A stretch of 64,000 nucleotides of DNA from Bradyrhizobium erythrophlei (lineage in GTDB: Bacteria; Pseudomonadota; Alphaproteobacteria; Rhizobiales; Xanthobacteraceae), in assembly GCA_900129675.1 (NCBI GenBank), contig FSRD01000001.1:5941501-6005500 (forward strand), in the 5' to 3' direction. How positions within the stretch are numbered: position 1 is the first letter of the stretch; every line of letters starts with the position of its first letter. The notes under the pieces are model-generated. The model was given only the letters and a program-made list of their open reading frames with translations. It was not told where the DNA came from and searched no databases. The position numbers were made by a program, and so were the translations under genes. Below, piece by piece: positions 1 to 9,158 of this stretch.

Positions 1-333
1 TACGGTGACGTCTTCATCCGCCGCCTTCGGGCGATGGGCATTCGGGATCGGCCAACTGCGGCGCGATCGCCGTGGCAGAACGGGTATTGTGAAAGGGCGA
101 TCGGTTCGATCCGGCGGGAATGTCTTGACCACGTTGTCGTGTTCGGCGAGCGGCATCTTCGCCATCTGCTGCGATCTTACACGACCTACTATAACGCGGC
201 TCGCACGCACCTTTCACTCAACAAGGACGCGCCGTCGCCGCGAACCGTACATCCCGTTGGTCGCATTTTGCCTACGCCATTTCTTGGCGGACTTCATCAT
301 CTGTATGTGCGAGTTTGATTTCCGACAGGCACA
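1..333 (+). mobile_element. 3' end of an integrase-core (rve) insertion sequence
   Basis: The open frame enters from the window edge and stops at 318. It encodes the C-terminal part of a DDE transposase: the catalytic Glu helix (ERAIGSIRRECLDH) and the usual terminal LGGLHH motif are visible. The same family is complete at 57657-58673, and the sequence after the stop (GGCACA ending near 333) matches the terminal repeat of that copy. The 5' part lies outside the window. The element end abuts the truncated kinase that follows. Confidence 0.85.
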
Positions 334-1649
334 ACATCTGCCAGAAGCAGGCCCGGTCAGTCCTCTGCCTGCCCCTGGTGAAGCAGGCCAAGCTGATCGG
401 GGTGCTCTATCTCGAGAACAATTTGGCATCGCACGTGTTCACGCCCGCCCGGATCTCGGTGCTGGAATTGCTGGCGTCGCAAGCGGCGATCTCGCTGGAG
501 AATGCCCGTCTGTATAACGATCTCCAAGAGCGCGAGGCCAAGATCCGGCGCCTGGTCGATTCGAACATCGTCGGGATCGTGATCTGGGATGTTCAGGGCC
601 GGATCATCGATGCCAACCAGGCCTTTCTCGACATGGTCGGATATGCCCAGGAAGATCTCGTCTCGGGTCGGCTGCGATGGACCGAGCTGACGCCGGCCGA
701 ATGGCGCGACGCCGACGAACAGATCATCACAGAGCTAAAGGCGGTTGGAACCCTCCAACCGCGGGAGAAAGAGTACCTTCGCAAAGACGGCAGCCGCGTG
801 CCGGTTCTGGTCGCCCGCGCGCTTTTTGAGTGGAAACCAGACGAAGGGGTTTCCTTTGTCATCGACATGACCGACCGCAAGCGAGCGGAAGAGAAGCTGC
901 GCGCCAGCGAACGGCGCCTCCTCGATGCCCGGATGGAACTCGCACACGTAACGCGCGTGACGACGCTGGGCGAGATGACAGCTTCCATCGCCCATGAAGT
1001 GAACCAGCCGCTCGCCGCTGTCGCCGCCAACGCCGAGGCCTGTCTGCGCTGGCTCGACCGCGCAACTCCCGACCTGGACGCAGCGCGCCGCTCGGTGGAA
1101 TGGGTAATAAACGACAACAATCGGGCGAGTGAGGTAATCCGGCGCGTCCGGGCGCTCGCGAAAAAGACTGAGATTGAGAAGCTGCCACTCGACGTCAATG
1201 ACGTTGTCAAGGAGGTCATCACGCTGGTACAGCGTGAGCTAACCAGCCACCAGGTGTCGTTGCAAATGGAGTTGGCGCCCGCTCTCCCCATGATCATGGG
1301 CGATCGGGTCCAATTGCAGCAGGTGATGATTAATCTGGTGATGAATGGCATTGAAGCCATGCAATCGGTCACGGATCGGCCGCGCGAACTGGTGATCCGA
1401 TCCCGCCAGAACGAGCCACAACAAATGCTCGTCAGTGTGGCGGATTGCGGCGTTGGACTCTCCGCCGAGGATGCGGACCGGCTGTTCAACGCCTTCTTCA
1501 CCACCAAATCCGGCGGCATGGGGATGGGACTCTCGATCTGCCGTTCGATCGTGGAGGCGCACGGGGGACGACTGTCAGCTTTCGGCAACGAGGGGTCCGG
1601 AGCAACGTTCCAGTTCGTCCTGCCCTTGCATCAAGAGGAGGCGTCGTGA
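315..1649 (+). CDS. N-terminally truncated GAF/PAS sensor histidine kinase
   Basis: This is a cytoplasmic histidine kinase that autophosphorylates His227 and should pass phosphate to the FixJ-like regulator behind it. The order is a GAF tail (about 10-70), PAS (75-190), HisKA with SIAHEVNQPL around His227, then HATPase with an N box (NLVMNGIEAM) and G boxes (DCGVG, GMGMGLS). It is clearly paralogous to the C-terminal third of the giant kinase at 13192-19152 but lacks that protein's second PAS. The formal TTG start at 315 and the first six or so codons come from the IS end, and kinase homology begins at about base 334. The N-terminal kinase/ATPase/GAF part was therefore lost to the insertion. 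It overlaps the next gene by 4 bp (GTGA), so it was once translationally coupled. Whether the stump is expressed is unknown. Confidence 0.85.
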   Translation: MISDRHNICQKQARSVLCLPLVKQAKLIGVLYLENNLASHVFTPARISVLELLASQAAISLENARLYNDLQEREAKIRRLVDSNIVGIVIWDVQGRIIDANQAFLDMVGYAQEDLVSGRLRWTELTPAEWRDADEQIITELKAVGTLQPREKEYLRKDGSRVPVLVARALFEWKPDEGVSFVIDMTDRKRAEEKLRASERRLLDARMELAHVTRVTTLGEMTASIAHEVNQPLAAVAANAEACLRWLDRATPDLDAARRSVEWVINDNNRASEVIRRVRALAKKTEIEKLPLDVNDVVKEVITLVQRELTSHQVSLQMELAPALPMIMGDRVQLQQVMINLVMNGIEAMQSVTDRPRELVIRSRQNEPQQMLVSVADCGVGLSAEDADRLFNAFFTTKSGGMGMGLSICRSIVEAHGGRLSAFGNEGSGATFQFVLPLHQEEAS

Positions 1650-2320
1650 CCGAGCGCCCCAAAACATCGCATGAACCCGCGAGCGCCAGGGAGCCGATTG
1701 TCTTCGTTATCGACGACGACGCATCGATGCGCAGGGCGCTGAACAATCTTTTTCAATCGGTGGGTTTGGCGGTTCAGGTGTTCGGTTCGGCGCCCGAAAT
1801 GCTGCAGAGCAAACTTCCGGATGTTGCCAGCTGCCTGGTCCTCGACATCAGATTGCCGGGAGTGAGCGGCCTGGACTTTCAAACCGACCTAGCCAAGGCG
1901 AACATTCACATTCCGATCATCTTTATGACCGGCCATGGCGATATTCCGATGACCGTCAGGGCCATGAAGGGCGGAGCGGTCGATTTTCTGACCAAACCGT
2001 TTCGCGACCAGGACATGCTGGATGCCGTGGTGACGGCGATCGAACGGGATCGGAAGAGACGCGAAGTTGGGAAGATCGTCGCAAACTTGCAGGCCCTCTT
2101 TGAGACCCTGACCCCCCGCGAGCGCGAGATTCTGGCTTTGGTGGCGTCCGGTCTGATGAACAAACAGGTAGCAGCCGAGATCGGCCTTGCTGAGATTACC
2201 GTGAAGATCCATCGGGGGCACATCATGAAAAAAATGGGTGCGAGGTCGTTGGCCGATTTGATCAGAATGGCTGAGACGCTCGGAATTCGCCGTGCGAAGC
2301 CCTCTGGCGTACAAACCTAA
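1646..2320 (+). CDS. FixJ-family two-component response regulator
   Basis: The protein has 224 residues. A receiver domain (about 17-130) carries the acidic pair in VIDDDAS, phospho-acceptor Asp67 (LVLDIRLPG), Thr95 and Lys117. A LuxR/FixJ winged-type HTH follows (about 155-215, beginning LTPREREILALV). The GTG start at 1646 is chosen because it overlaps the kinase stop by 4 bp and has AAGAGGAG just upstream; an open frame extends further 5' but runs inside the kinase. It is the cognate output regulator of the upstream histidine kinase by position, a DNA-binding transcription factor by family. Target genes cannot be inferred. Confidence 0.92.
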   Translation: MTERPKTSHEPASAREPIVFVIDDDASMRRALNNLFQSVGLAVQVFGSAPEMLQSKLPDVASCLVLDIRLPGVSGLDFQTDLAKANIHIPIIFMTGHGDIPMTVRAMKGGAVDFLTKPFRDQDMLDAVVTAIERDRKRREVGKIVANLQALFETLTPREREILALVASGLMNKQVAAEIGLAEITVKIHRGHIMKKMGARSLADLIRMAETLGIRRAKPSGVQT

Positions 2321-2407
2321 GTATGATTTTACAATCTTGATTCGCGGCCCCATCTTCGACCGGGCCGCTGTGCAGGCGCTTTGTTCCCCTCGTCAGGGAG
2401 GACCGTC

Positions 2408-2797
2408 TTGTCAAGGCTTTCGGTTATCTCCGTCATTGACGACGACGCATCAGTCCGTGCCGCGACGAACAATCTTCTGACGTCGCACGGGTACATGGTC
2501 CATACATTTGCGTCGGCCGAGGAGTTCTTGCAGTCGACCCACTTGAATGACACGTCGTGTGCGATTGCGGATGTACAGATGCCGGCCATGAGCGGTTTGG
2601 ACCTGCTCATCCTTGTGCGCGCCCAGGGTTACCGTGCGCCGTTCATTTTCATCACGGCCTTCCCTGATGAGAGTGTCCGCGCCCGGGCGCTGAAGGCCGG
2701 AGCAATCTGCTTCCTGGGCAAGCCCTTTGCCGGACCTACCTTGATCAAATGCCTCGACACCGCGCTGGAGGCACATCGCGGCGGAGCAGACACCTGA
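2408..2797 (+). CDS. stand-alone receiver domain response regulator
   Basis: This is a single receiver domain of about 129 residues with the conserved IDDDAS acidic pocket, Asp55 (AIADVQMPAMSG) and Lys105 (GKPF), and no output domain. The TTG at 2408 is preferred over TTG 2381 because GGGAGG (2396-2401) sits six bases before it. It follows the FixJ-like gene by about 90 bp in the same orientation. Receiver-only FixJ relatives usually act in phosphorelays or as phosphate sinks; that role is inferred. Confidence 0.85.
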   Translation: MSRLSVISVIDDDASVRAATNNLLTSHGYMVHTFASAEEFLQSTHLNDTSCAIADVQMPAMSGLDLLILVRAQGYRAPFIFITAFPDESVRARALKAGAICFLGKPFAGPTLIKCLDTALEAHRGGADT

Positions 2798-3022
2798 GAC
2801 GGTGAGCATCGGCGCAGCATCACGCACACCCCTGCGATGGCTCTTTCGAATGCCATCATCGTTCCTGGAGCGCGTTCTCGCGCTGCGATACCAAGGTATC
2901 GAGCGCTCCAAACTAGTACGGCATTCGAATCAACCTCCGTAGGATCGAGCCGTTTGCCAGATCAGATTAGACTGCCGAGCAGAAACCTAGAAAGCATTCG
3001 TAGCCTTCGGTGGAATAATCTT

Positions 3023-3605
3023 ATGCAACTACCTGCGTTCACGCGCCCGACTACGCTGCGGTGGACCTTGCTGGTGGCCGGTACATTTGCGGCTTTTATC
3101 GTTGCGTTGCTCGGATTTGTCTACTTGAAAACGAAGGATGACTTGACGATGCGATCCGACCGGGTGATCGCCTCGCAAATTGGCCTCTTTGCGGAATTAC
3201 CGCCCGAGCGGAGGCTGGACGCGATCAATGAGCATCTGAAGCAGGATCCGGCCCGCGTTCAGCTCGCAGCATGGTTTGACTCAAACCGCCGCAAAATCGC
3301 GGGTAACCTGGAAATCTGTCATCCGATCTCAAGGCCGATAATGCGGTGCAGAGCGCTGTGGTCGACAGGGCGGACGAAAGTGGTCGGGAGAAACAGGCGG
3401 TCCGCCTGATCGCGCGAAGTTTGCCGGACGGCGACGTGCTGGTGATCGGACGAAATGTCGATGAAGTCGGGGAGATCGCACGCGTCGTTGGTCGGGCGCT
3501 GGCGCTTGGCCTGGCTCCCGCTGTGCTTGTTTGCCTTGCGATCGGTGTGGCGCTGAGCGCCCGTGCCCGCAAGCGTATCGTTGAGGTCAGCGAGCGGGTA
3601 CAGCC
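3023..3605 (+). pseudogene. broken sensor histidine kinase, N-terminal half only
   Basis: The ATG at 3023 opens a membrane sensor: a TM segment (LLVAGTFAAFIVALLGFVYL), a periplasmic stretch, then a frame change near 3310. The homologous sequence continues in another frame (AVQSAVVDRADESGREKQ, then a second TM and the start of a HAMP-like region). It stops abruptly around 3603, where sequence antisense to the efflux gene begins. Both a frameshift and a 3' truncation are visible, so no kinase core remains. It belonged to the same two-component cluster. Confidence 0.75.
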
Positions 3606-3630
3606 TCGGCCCTCGTTCCCCGACATCCGT

Positions 3631-5127
3631 CTATCGTGTTCCAATCGTCTGTCGCGGCGCACTACCTGCACCATAGACGACATCTGCGACCTCCCACCCT
3701 CCCCCGAGGGCGCGATAAAGATTGACGAGGTCTGTCGCGATCTGCGTGTCGCTGTCGGCAAGATCATTTTCGCTTTGCAGCAACTGGGCTTGTGTCGTGA
3801 TGACATTCAGGAAGTCGATCGCACCCTCCGAGTAACGTTGCCTGGCGACTTGCAGAGCGGCCTGATTTTCAGTGACGGACCGGGCGACATGGCCGCGCCG
3901 GAGTTGCGCTTCGCGATAGGCCGTGATGGCGTTGTCGACCTCCTTCCATGCCCGCAAGACGGTTTTCTGAAAGATGATGGCTGCCTCCCGCTCTCGCGAT
4001 TCGCGCAGCGCCAGGGTGCCCCGCAACCGTCCGCCTTCGAAGATCGGAATGGAAACGGAAGGCCCCAGAGCGAATGCGGTCGACGTCGGGGAGAACAGAT
4101 TGGCCAGCTGCAAGCTTTCCACGCCGACGGCACCGTACAATGTCACGTCAGGATAAAAGCTCGCCACCGCGACGCCGGTCTGCGCCGTCGCTTCATGCAG
4201 TCGCGCCTCAGCCTCACGCACGTCCGGCCGGCGGCGCACCAGCGTTCCGGGCAGGCCCACCGGAACTTTGCGCGGCACGCGCGGCAATATTTGAGAGCGG
4301 TGCAACTCGGTTTCGAGCGCGCGCGGAGCATAGCCCAGCAGCAGTCCGATGACGTTAATGAACTCCGCCTCCTGGGTACGCAGTGGCGGCAGGGTTGCGG
4401 CGATGGTAGCTTGTTGAGCCCGGGCTTGCGCCAGGTCGAGCGTCGTTGCGACTCCATCGCCGAAACGCTTGTTCACCAGCTCCACATTCTCTTCGGCAAG
4501 GCGAAGATTGCGTTTCGCGATCCCAAGACGGTTCTGGGTTCCGCGCAATTGCATGTAGCCTTGCGCCAGTTCGGCGACCGCCGCGAGCGCGACGCCGTGC
4601 CGGTTCTCCACGGCCGCCAGTGTGGCGGCATCGGCGGCTTCCACCGCCCGCCGAACGCGACCGAACAGGTCCAGTTGCCATGATGACGTCAAGCCATCAT
4701 GAAACAGGGGGTAATCCAAAGGCGCGCCGGGTCTGGGGACGAGCAAGGACAGCGTGCCGTTCGGGCTCTGGCGATTATAGGTAGCTGATGATTGTCCGTC
4801 GATCTGCGGGAGTCCCTGGGAGGCCGCGACCCGGCGCTGCGCCATGCTCTGGATCACGCGTTCCGCCGCGGTCCCGAGGTCCAGGTTTTGCGCCGCCAGC
4901 CTTTCGACCAGCGACGACAGCTGCAAATCGCGGAAGCTTTTCCACCAAACTATGTCGACCGCGCCCTCGACCGTCCGGCTGGGCACGCTTTCGCCATTCA
5001 GCGCCGATCGCCTCGGTGCTTCCTTCATCTCCGGGCTCTCGTAGTCCGGCCCAACGGTGCAGCCGGACAGCCCGATACCCAACATCGGGCCGGAGAGCCA
5101 CGCCATCAGACGCAAGGCACGCACCAA
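3631..5127 (-). CDS. RND/EmrAB-type outer-membrane efflux lipoprotein (OprM/NodT family)
   Basis: The product is an outer-membrane channel of a tripartite efflux pump, 498 residues, the usual length. The N-terminus has a lipoprotein signal with the lipobox LSGC followed by TVGPDY, typical of the NodT/OprM group, and two repeated OEP halves with long helices follow. The frame opens with TTG immediately after the TGA of the upstream membrane-fusion gene, with a GTG one codon later. It is the last gene of a three-gene operon with the adaptor and the MFS pump, so it should provide the exit duct. Confidence 0.93.
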   Translation of the reverse strand: MVRALRLMAWLSGPMLGIGLSGCTVGPDYESPEMKEAPRRSALNGESVPSRTVEGAVDIVWWKSFRDLQLSSLVERLAAQNLDLGTAAERVIQSMAQRRVAASQGLPQIDGQSSATYNRQSPNGTLSLLVPRPGAPLDYPLFHDGLTSSWQLDLFGRVRRAVEAADAATLAAVENRHGVALAAVAELAQGYMQLRGTQNRLGIAKRNLRLAEENVELVNKRFGDGVATTLDLAQARAQQATIAATLPPLRTQEAEFINVIGLLLGYAPRALETELHRSQILPRVPRKVPVGLPGTLVRRRPDVREAEARLHEATAQTGVAVASFYPDVTLYGAVGVESLQLANLFSPTSTAFALGPSVSIPIFEGGRLRGTLALRESREREAAIIFQKTVLRAWKEVDNAITAYREAQLRRGHVARSVTENQAALQVARQRYSEGAIDFLNVITTQAQLLQSENDLADSDTQIATDLVNLYRALGGGWEVADVVYGAGSAPRQTIGTR

Positions 5128-6357
5128 TCAATGCCCGGTCAAACGATCGCTCGATCTGCGCTGTTCGTCCACGACATCCTCCAGTCCAGTATGGATGGTG
5201 GTCTCGACCGACAAGCCCACGCGCAGCAGCTTAGCCAATGGTTGCCCGGGCGTCACCACGATCTTGACCGGCAGCCGCTGCACGATCTTGGTAAAATTGC
5301 CGGTGGCATTGTTGGGCGCGATCGGTGCAAAGGCGGTGCCGGAGGCCGGCGGCACGCTATCCACCGTCCCTTGGAGGTCGATGTCATAGGCGTCCAGATG
5401 GATGGTGACGGGCTGGCCGCTGCGGACGTGCAGCAGTTCCACTTCGAGATAGTTCGCTTCGATATAGACCTGGTCGAGCGGCACGACGGTCATCAACGTC
5501 GCGCCTGACGCGACGTAGTTGCCGACCTGCACGGACCGCTCGCCCACCGTGCCGTCGATCGGTGCCCTTATCTGCGTATAGGACAGATTGAGCCTGGCCT
5601 GTTCAAGTTGTGCCTCGTCGGCCTTGACCGCTGCCTCCGACGCGGATCTCTGGGCCTTGAGCACGTCCAGTTGCCGGCGTGCCGCATCGAGCGAAGCCTC
5701 GGCGCTGTCCAGCGCGGCCTGACCCTGCTGAAGCGTGCTGTCGGCCTCCTGGTGTTCCCGCATGGTGCCGGCTCCGGTCGTCGCGAGATTGCCGTAGCGG
5801 CGCGCGTCCGCCTGGGCGAAAGCAAGCTTGGCGCGCGCCGACGCAACGGCGGCCTGTTGTTCTGCCACGATCGACGGCTGGCGAGCCACGGTGGCGCCAA
5901 TCTCATCGAATTGCGAGCTGTCGCGTGCGACCGCCGCCTCGGCCGCAGCCACGGCGGTCTCATTGTCACGCGGGTCGAGCGTTGCGAGTACTTGTCCGGT
6001 CTTGACGACATAGTTGTCGTCAACCGGCACCGTGGCGACCTGACCGGAAATGCGCGGTGAGATCGTGGCACAATGGACCATCACATAAGCATCAGCCGTC
6101 CGTACGTCCGCGTGAGGCCGAAAAATGATGTACAGGACCACCGCGGCGAAGATCGCTACGACGAGTCCGACCACAACGAAGGGCCGGCGCGGCAGAGGCT
6201 CGGGAAATTTATCGACTTCCTGCACCTCGCGGTGCTTCGACTCGCCATCCTTTGCTTGAGATAGATCGTCGTTCGTGCGCGTCGGGGCCGGGTCTGGCCT
6301 TTCGCTGCGCTTCGACTCGGCAGGCCGCGTCTCGAGTTCGGCTAAATCCTCTGCCAT
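5128..6357 (-). CDS. HlyD/EmrA-family membrane fusion protein
   Basis: This is the periplasmic adaptor joining the MFS pump to the outer-membrane channel. A charged cytoplasmic N-terminus (about 1-60) is followed by one TM segment (VVVGLVVAIFAAVVLYIIF). Next come the biotinyl-lipoyl half motif (ISPRISGQVATVPVDDNYVV), a long coiled-coil hairpin, the second lipoyl half (IRAPIDGTVGERSVQVGNYV) and a beta-barrel. The length of 409 residues is normal for EmrA. It starts 9 bp after the MFS gene and abuts the channel gene, so the three are one transcription unit. Confidence 0.94.
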   Translation of the reverse strand: MAEDLAELETRPAESKRSERPDPAPTRTNDDLSQAKDGESKHREVQEVDKFPEPLPRRPFVVVGLVVAIFAAVVLYIIFRPHADVRTADAYVMVHCATISPRISGQVATVPVDDNYVVKTGQVLATLDPRDNETAVAAAEAAVARDSSQFDEIGATVARQPSIVAEQQAAVASARAKLAFAQADARRYGNLATTGAGTMREHQEADSTLQQGQAALDSAEASLDAARRQLDVLKAQRSASEAAVKADEAQLEQARLNLSYTQIRAPIDGTVGERSVQVGNYVASGATLMTVVPLDQVYIEANYLEVELLHVRSGQPVTIHLDAYDIDLQGTVDSVPPASGTAFAPIAPNNATGNFTKIVQRLPVKIVVTPGQPLAKLLRVGLSVETTIHTGLEDVVDEQRRSSDRLTGH

Positions 6358-6366
6358 GCGGGTTCC

Positions 6367-7917
6367 CTAATGATTTGCAAAATGGATGCGCGGCGGCATG
6401 GCCCGAACCGGCAGCGTCATCACCACGACCATCAGGAGCACAGTCATGGCTCCGAGGATCAGGTAGGTGTCGCTCGTCGATAAAATCGCTACCTGCTGCT
6501 CAACGACGTGGCTGAAGGCCTGCAGGCTGCCCGGCGCGCGCAGGCGCCCGTCGGGCATCAACGGCGGCGGATACTGTGGCAGCACGCCATTGCTCTGGAT
6601 CACACGCCAGCGGTCCTGGCCGGCCTCATCGACAATGCGGGCGGAATGCAATGTGTTGCGCCAACGATCGATCAGTTCCAGGAACCATGCGCCCGTTGCC
6701 TCGGCGATGGCCCGGGATGTATTCAACAGCGCCGAGGCGAGAGGGCCGTCCGCCGGGCCGGTAACGGTGTTGGTGGCCTTCATCAGAAGTGGCATGACCA
6801 CCATCGGCTGACCGATCGATTGGAACAGTTGCCAGATATAAAATTGATCCCGGTTCCAATAGACCGTGAGGAAAGACGAACCGATGCAGGATGCCAAGAT
6901 GAATCCCAGTCCGACGACCGTGACAAGGCGCGAATCCACCTGCTTGTAGTCCAGCAACAGCGCCATGGCGGGCAGCATCACGAGCTGCAACGCCGCGATC
7001 TCCAGCGTGATCAGGTTGGACTGCAGCGGCCGGTAACCCTGGACTTCCTGCAGGTATCGTAGGGGCACGGTGGAGCCGGATTGGCTTATGATCACAAAGA
7101 GGAACAGACCGAGCACGCCATAGGCCAGATTGCGCCGGCCGAGCATCTGCAATTTTAGAAGCGGCAAAGGGTGGAACCATTCATTGACGAGCAGCAGCGG
7201 GATGGTGATCGCGCTCACCAGCGCCAGGACGCATATGACCCGTGAGTTGAACCAGTCCAGCCGGTCTCCCTGATACAACATGGTGCTCAAGGCGCCGACC
7301 CCGATCACCAGCAGCAGCGCGCCGCGCCAGTCCAGCATCCGGAGCCGCTCGTATTTCGGCTGGTCCTGGTCCACGCAGTACCAGACCAGAACGCCGGCCA
7401 GCGAGCAGAGTGGGATCGTCTGCAAGAACACGAAACGCCAATCCACGATATCGGTCCAAAGCGCAGCCACCGTCTCGGCCAGCGCGGGCGTGAAGGTCGC
7501 GGTCAAGGCGTAGACGGCCAGGCCGTAGAGCCGAATCTTCGGCGTGAGAATGCGAAAAGCCGTGGTCATCACGAGAGGAATGATCAGGCCTCCCGCGAGC
7601 CCCTGGAGCAGGCGCAGAGCATAGATCGCCTCGATGTTCGGGCTGAACGGGATCAGCACACTCGAGGCTCCGCACAGCGCGATCACAAAAAGTGTCCAGC
7701 GCCTCAATGTGAAGGTCACCAGCAGCCAGGGCGAAATCGCCATGCCGACGATCTCGGCCGACACATACAGGCTTTCGATCCAGGTTCCGGCATCGTGGCC
7801 GATCCCGAGTGCACCGCGGACGTCGTTCAGCGCGACCGATGTAACCTGGTCATTGAACTCGGACGTCATCGCAGCGATGAGAACGCCAAAAAGGCCAAAG
7901 AACGGCTTGATATCCAT
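6367..7917 (-). CDS. EmrB/QacA-type (DHA2) MFS drug efflux transporter
   Basis: This inner-membrane proton-coupled exporter has 516 residues and the repeated hydrophobic helices expected of a 14-TM DHA2 protein. The start is MDIKPFFGLFGVLIAAMTSE, and a loop between helices contains LRLLQGLAGGLIIPLV, resembling family motif C. It is the first gene of the minus-strand operon with the adaptor and channel. Substrate cannot be read from sequence; detergents, phenolics or plant-derived compounds are typical for the family. No dedicated regulator gene is adjacent. Confidence 0.93.
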   Translation of the reverse strand: MDIKPFFGLFGVLIAAMTSEFNDQVTSVALNDVRGALGIGHDAGTWIESLYVSAEIVGMAISPWLLVTFTLRRWTLFVIALCGASSVLIPFSPNIEAIYALRLLQGLAGGLIIPLVMTTAFRILTPKIRLYGLAVYALTATFTPALAETVAALWTDIVDWRFVFLQTIPLCSLAGVLVWYCVDQDQPKYERLRMLDWRGALLLVIGVGALSTMLYQGDRLDWFNSRVICVLALVSAITIPLLLVNEWFHPLPLLKLQMLGRRNLAYGVLGLFLFVIISQSGSTVPLRYLQEVQGYRPLQSNLITLEIAALQLVMLPAMALLLDYKQVDSRLVTVVGLGFILASCIGSSFLTVYWNRDQFYIWQLFQSIGQPMVVMPLLMKATNTVTGPADGPLASALLNTSRAIAEATGAWFLELIDRWRNTLHSARIVDEAGQDRWRVIQSNGVLPQYPPPLMPDGRLRAPGSLQAFSHVVEQQVAILSTSDTYLILGAMTVLLMVVVMTLPVRAMPPRIHFANH

Positions 7918-8119
7918 GGGCTACGACAACTCATTTTCAATCAGTCGTGATCCATCCTGGCCTATGAGGCGGCACGTGCGTAGCCAGTCTTGCGGATCAA
8001 TAATAGTGACGACGAAGACGTAAGAATATTAAATCTGTTTTTAATCGATCCTTCGGGCGCGACGTATCATGCTCTTTGTGTGGACGGTCATCGCGAACTT
8101 GCACAACAGGAGAAGCGAA
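7918..8119. promoter_or_regulatory. intergenic region upstream of the efflux operon
   Basis: About 200 bp without a gene separates the divergent efflux operon and the HD-domain remnant. It is AT-richer than its surroundings and contains a short inverted repeat, ATTAAA (8028-8033) and TTTAAT (8040-8045), that could be an operator. No confident -35/-10 pair was assigned. This is where the efflux promoter must lie. Confidence 0.3.
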
Positions 8120-8403
8120 TTGACGCTAATGGTTGAGAAGACGTTCGCAACCGAGGGAATCCGCATTCCCGACAGTAGCCTCGCCCGTGAGATGCACCCG
8201 GTCATCGCCCTGGTGACGGCCGGCGTCGAGATGGACGTGCTCAAGGCTATGCAGAGTATAGCGAGGCGGTGGTGCATGCACACCCGCGTACTTTGCATTT
8301 CAAGGAGGACATTATCCAGGCCTCCTTTGATGGCATCAAGCACAAGCTGGAGACGACCTTCGTCAACGCCGACGTGCTCGCGGACAAGGACCCGCACTGT
8401 TAA
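8120..8403 (+). pseudogene. degenerate HD-domain hydrolase-like remnant
   Basis: A frame with an AGGAG ribosome site opens at TTG 8120/ATG 8129 (MVEKTFATEGIRIPDSSLA). It jumps straight to a C-terminal piece (HPVIALVTAGVEMDVL) and then changes frame to end with HFKEDIIQASFDGIKHK and a stop at 8401-8403. These pieces resemble the ends of proteins like the intact HD protein at 22171-22995, which has KQEIAEAFFHGFEHK at the same place. The central HD core is missing. The assignment rests on short matches. Confidence 0.55.
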
Positions 8404-8480
8404 TCGGCGCGGGGTCCCGACGCGGATCGGCGAGCCAAGCTATTGATCTACCGAGCGGCGGAGGGGTCAATCTTGGACGC

Positions 8481-9158
8481 TTATTCACAGCCGCGACCGT
8501 GACGGTCTCCGCTTTGGTGAGCAAATCCCGCCCCCATTGTCATGAGGCGTGCAATTGTTCTGGCCGACGGAATCCGCTGAAGGTTTTGTGCGTCGGCCTT
8601 TTCGGCCCGTCGACTGCGGGTCGTCCATTCGCTGACAACTCGAAGGGAGCCTCGGAAGCCCCCCGCCTGCAATCGGCGCCAGAGTTCAGCTCCATTTCGA
8701 CAGCCGGACGCCCACTGATCGTCGAGCCATGGCAGATGCAAGTCCAACGAACTTTGCCGGGTCCGGAAGACATCGTTACGTTCGCCGCGGATTATCTGCC
8801 GCACCAGCTTCCTGCTATAGCCTGTCTGACGCACGATCTGCTTGATCGGTATGCCGCTCTTCGACAGAGCCAGGATGGCCGCATTGGTCTCCTCGCGGCG
8901 CAGATAGCCCTCATACTGGAGGCGCTCGGCGGCTGTTAGCAGCTTGAGATCAATCGTGGTCGCACCGATGACAGTGCGGATCTGGCGCATCCATTTGCGG
9001 ACGGCATCGAGGAAGGCCCGGCTGGCGTTCTCCATCAGATGCCAACGATCCGCGACCTGTATCGCGTGCGGCAGGGCCTTTGCTGTGGCTTCGCCATATA
9101 TGGCTTCTGCTGGCGCAAGGGGGACGTTCCCAACGTTACCTAAGTGGCAATGAGGCAC
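8481..9158 (-). pseudogene. ISL3-family transposase fragment
   Basis: The 225-codon frame contains the ISL3 signature VADRWHLMENASRAFLDAV, part of the DDE domain, and a downstream helix-turn-helix-like stretch (GYSRKLVRQIIRGERNDV). The zinc-finger N-terminus, the first catalytic Asp region and the C-terminal end are absent, and the last residues look like out-of-frame sequence. It is a both-ends-truncated relic between the HD remnant and the cyclase gene. Confidence 0.8.

Noticed and set aside
593..1588. 331-codon minus-strand frame opposite the histidine kinase
   Set aside because: Antisense shadow: Ser/Arg-rich, no family, and the plus strand has clear kinase motifs.
3346..4683. 445-codon plus-strand frame
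   Set aside because: Only its first part is the kinase pseudogene; the rest is antisense to the efflux lipoprotein gene.
4792..5508. 238-codon plus frame across the efflux operon
   Set aside because: Antisense to two well-supported genes, with His/Arg/Gln-rich shadow composition.
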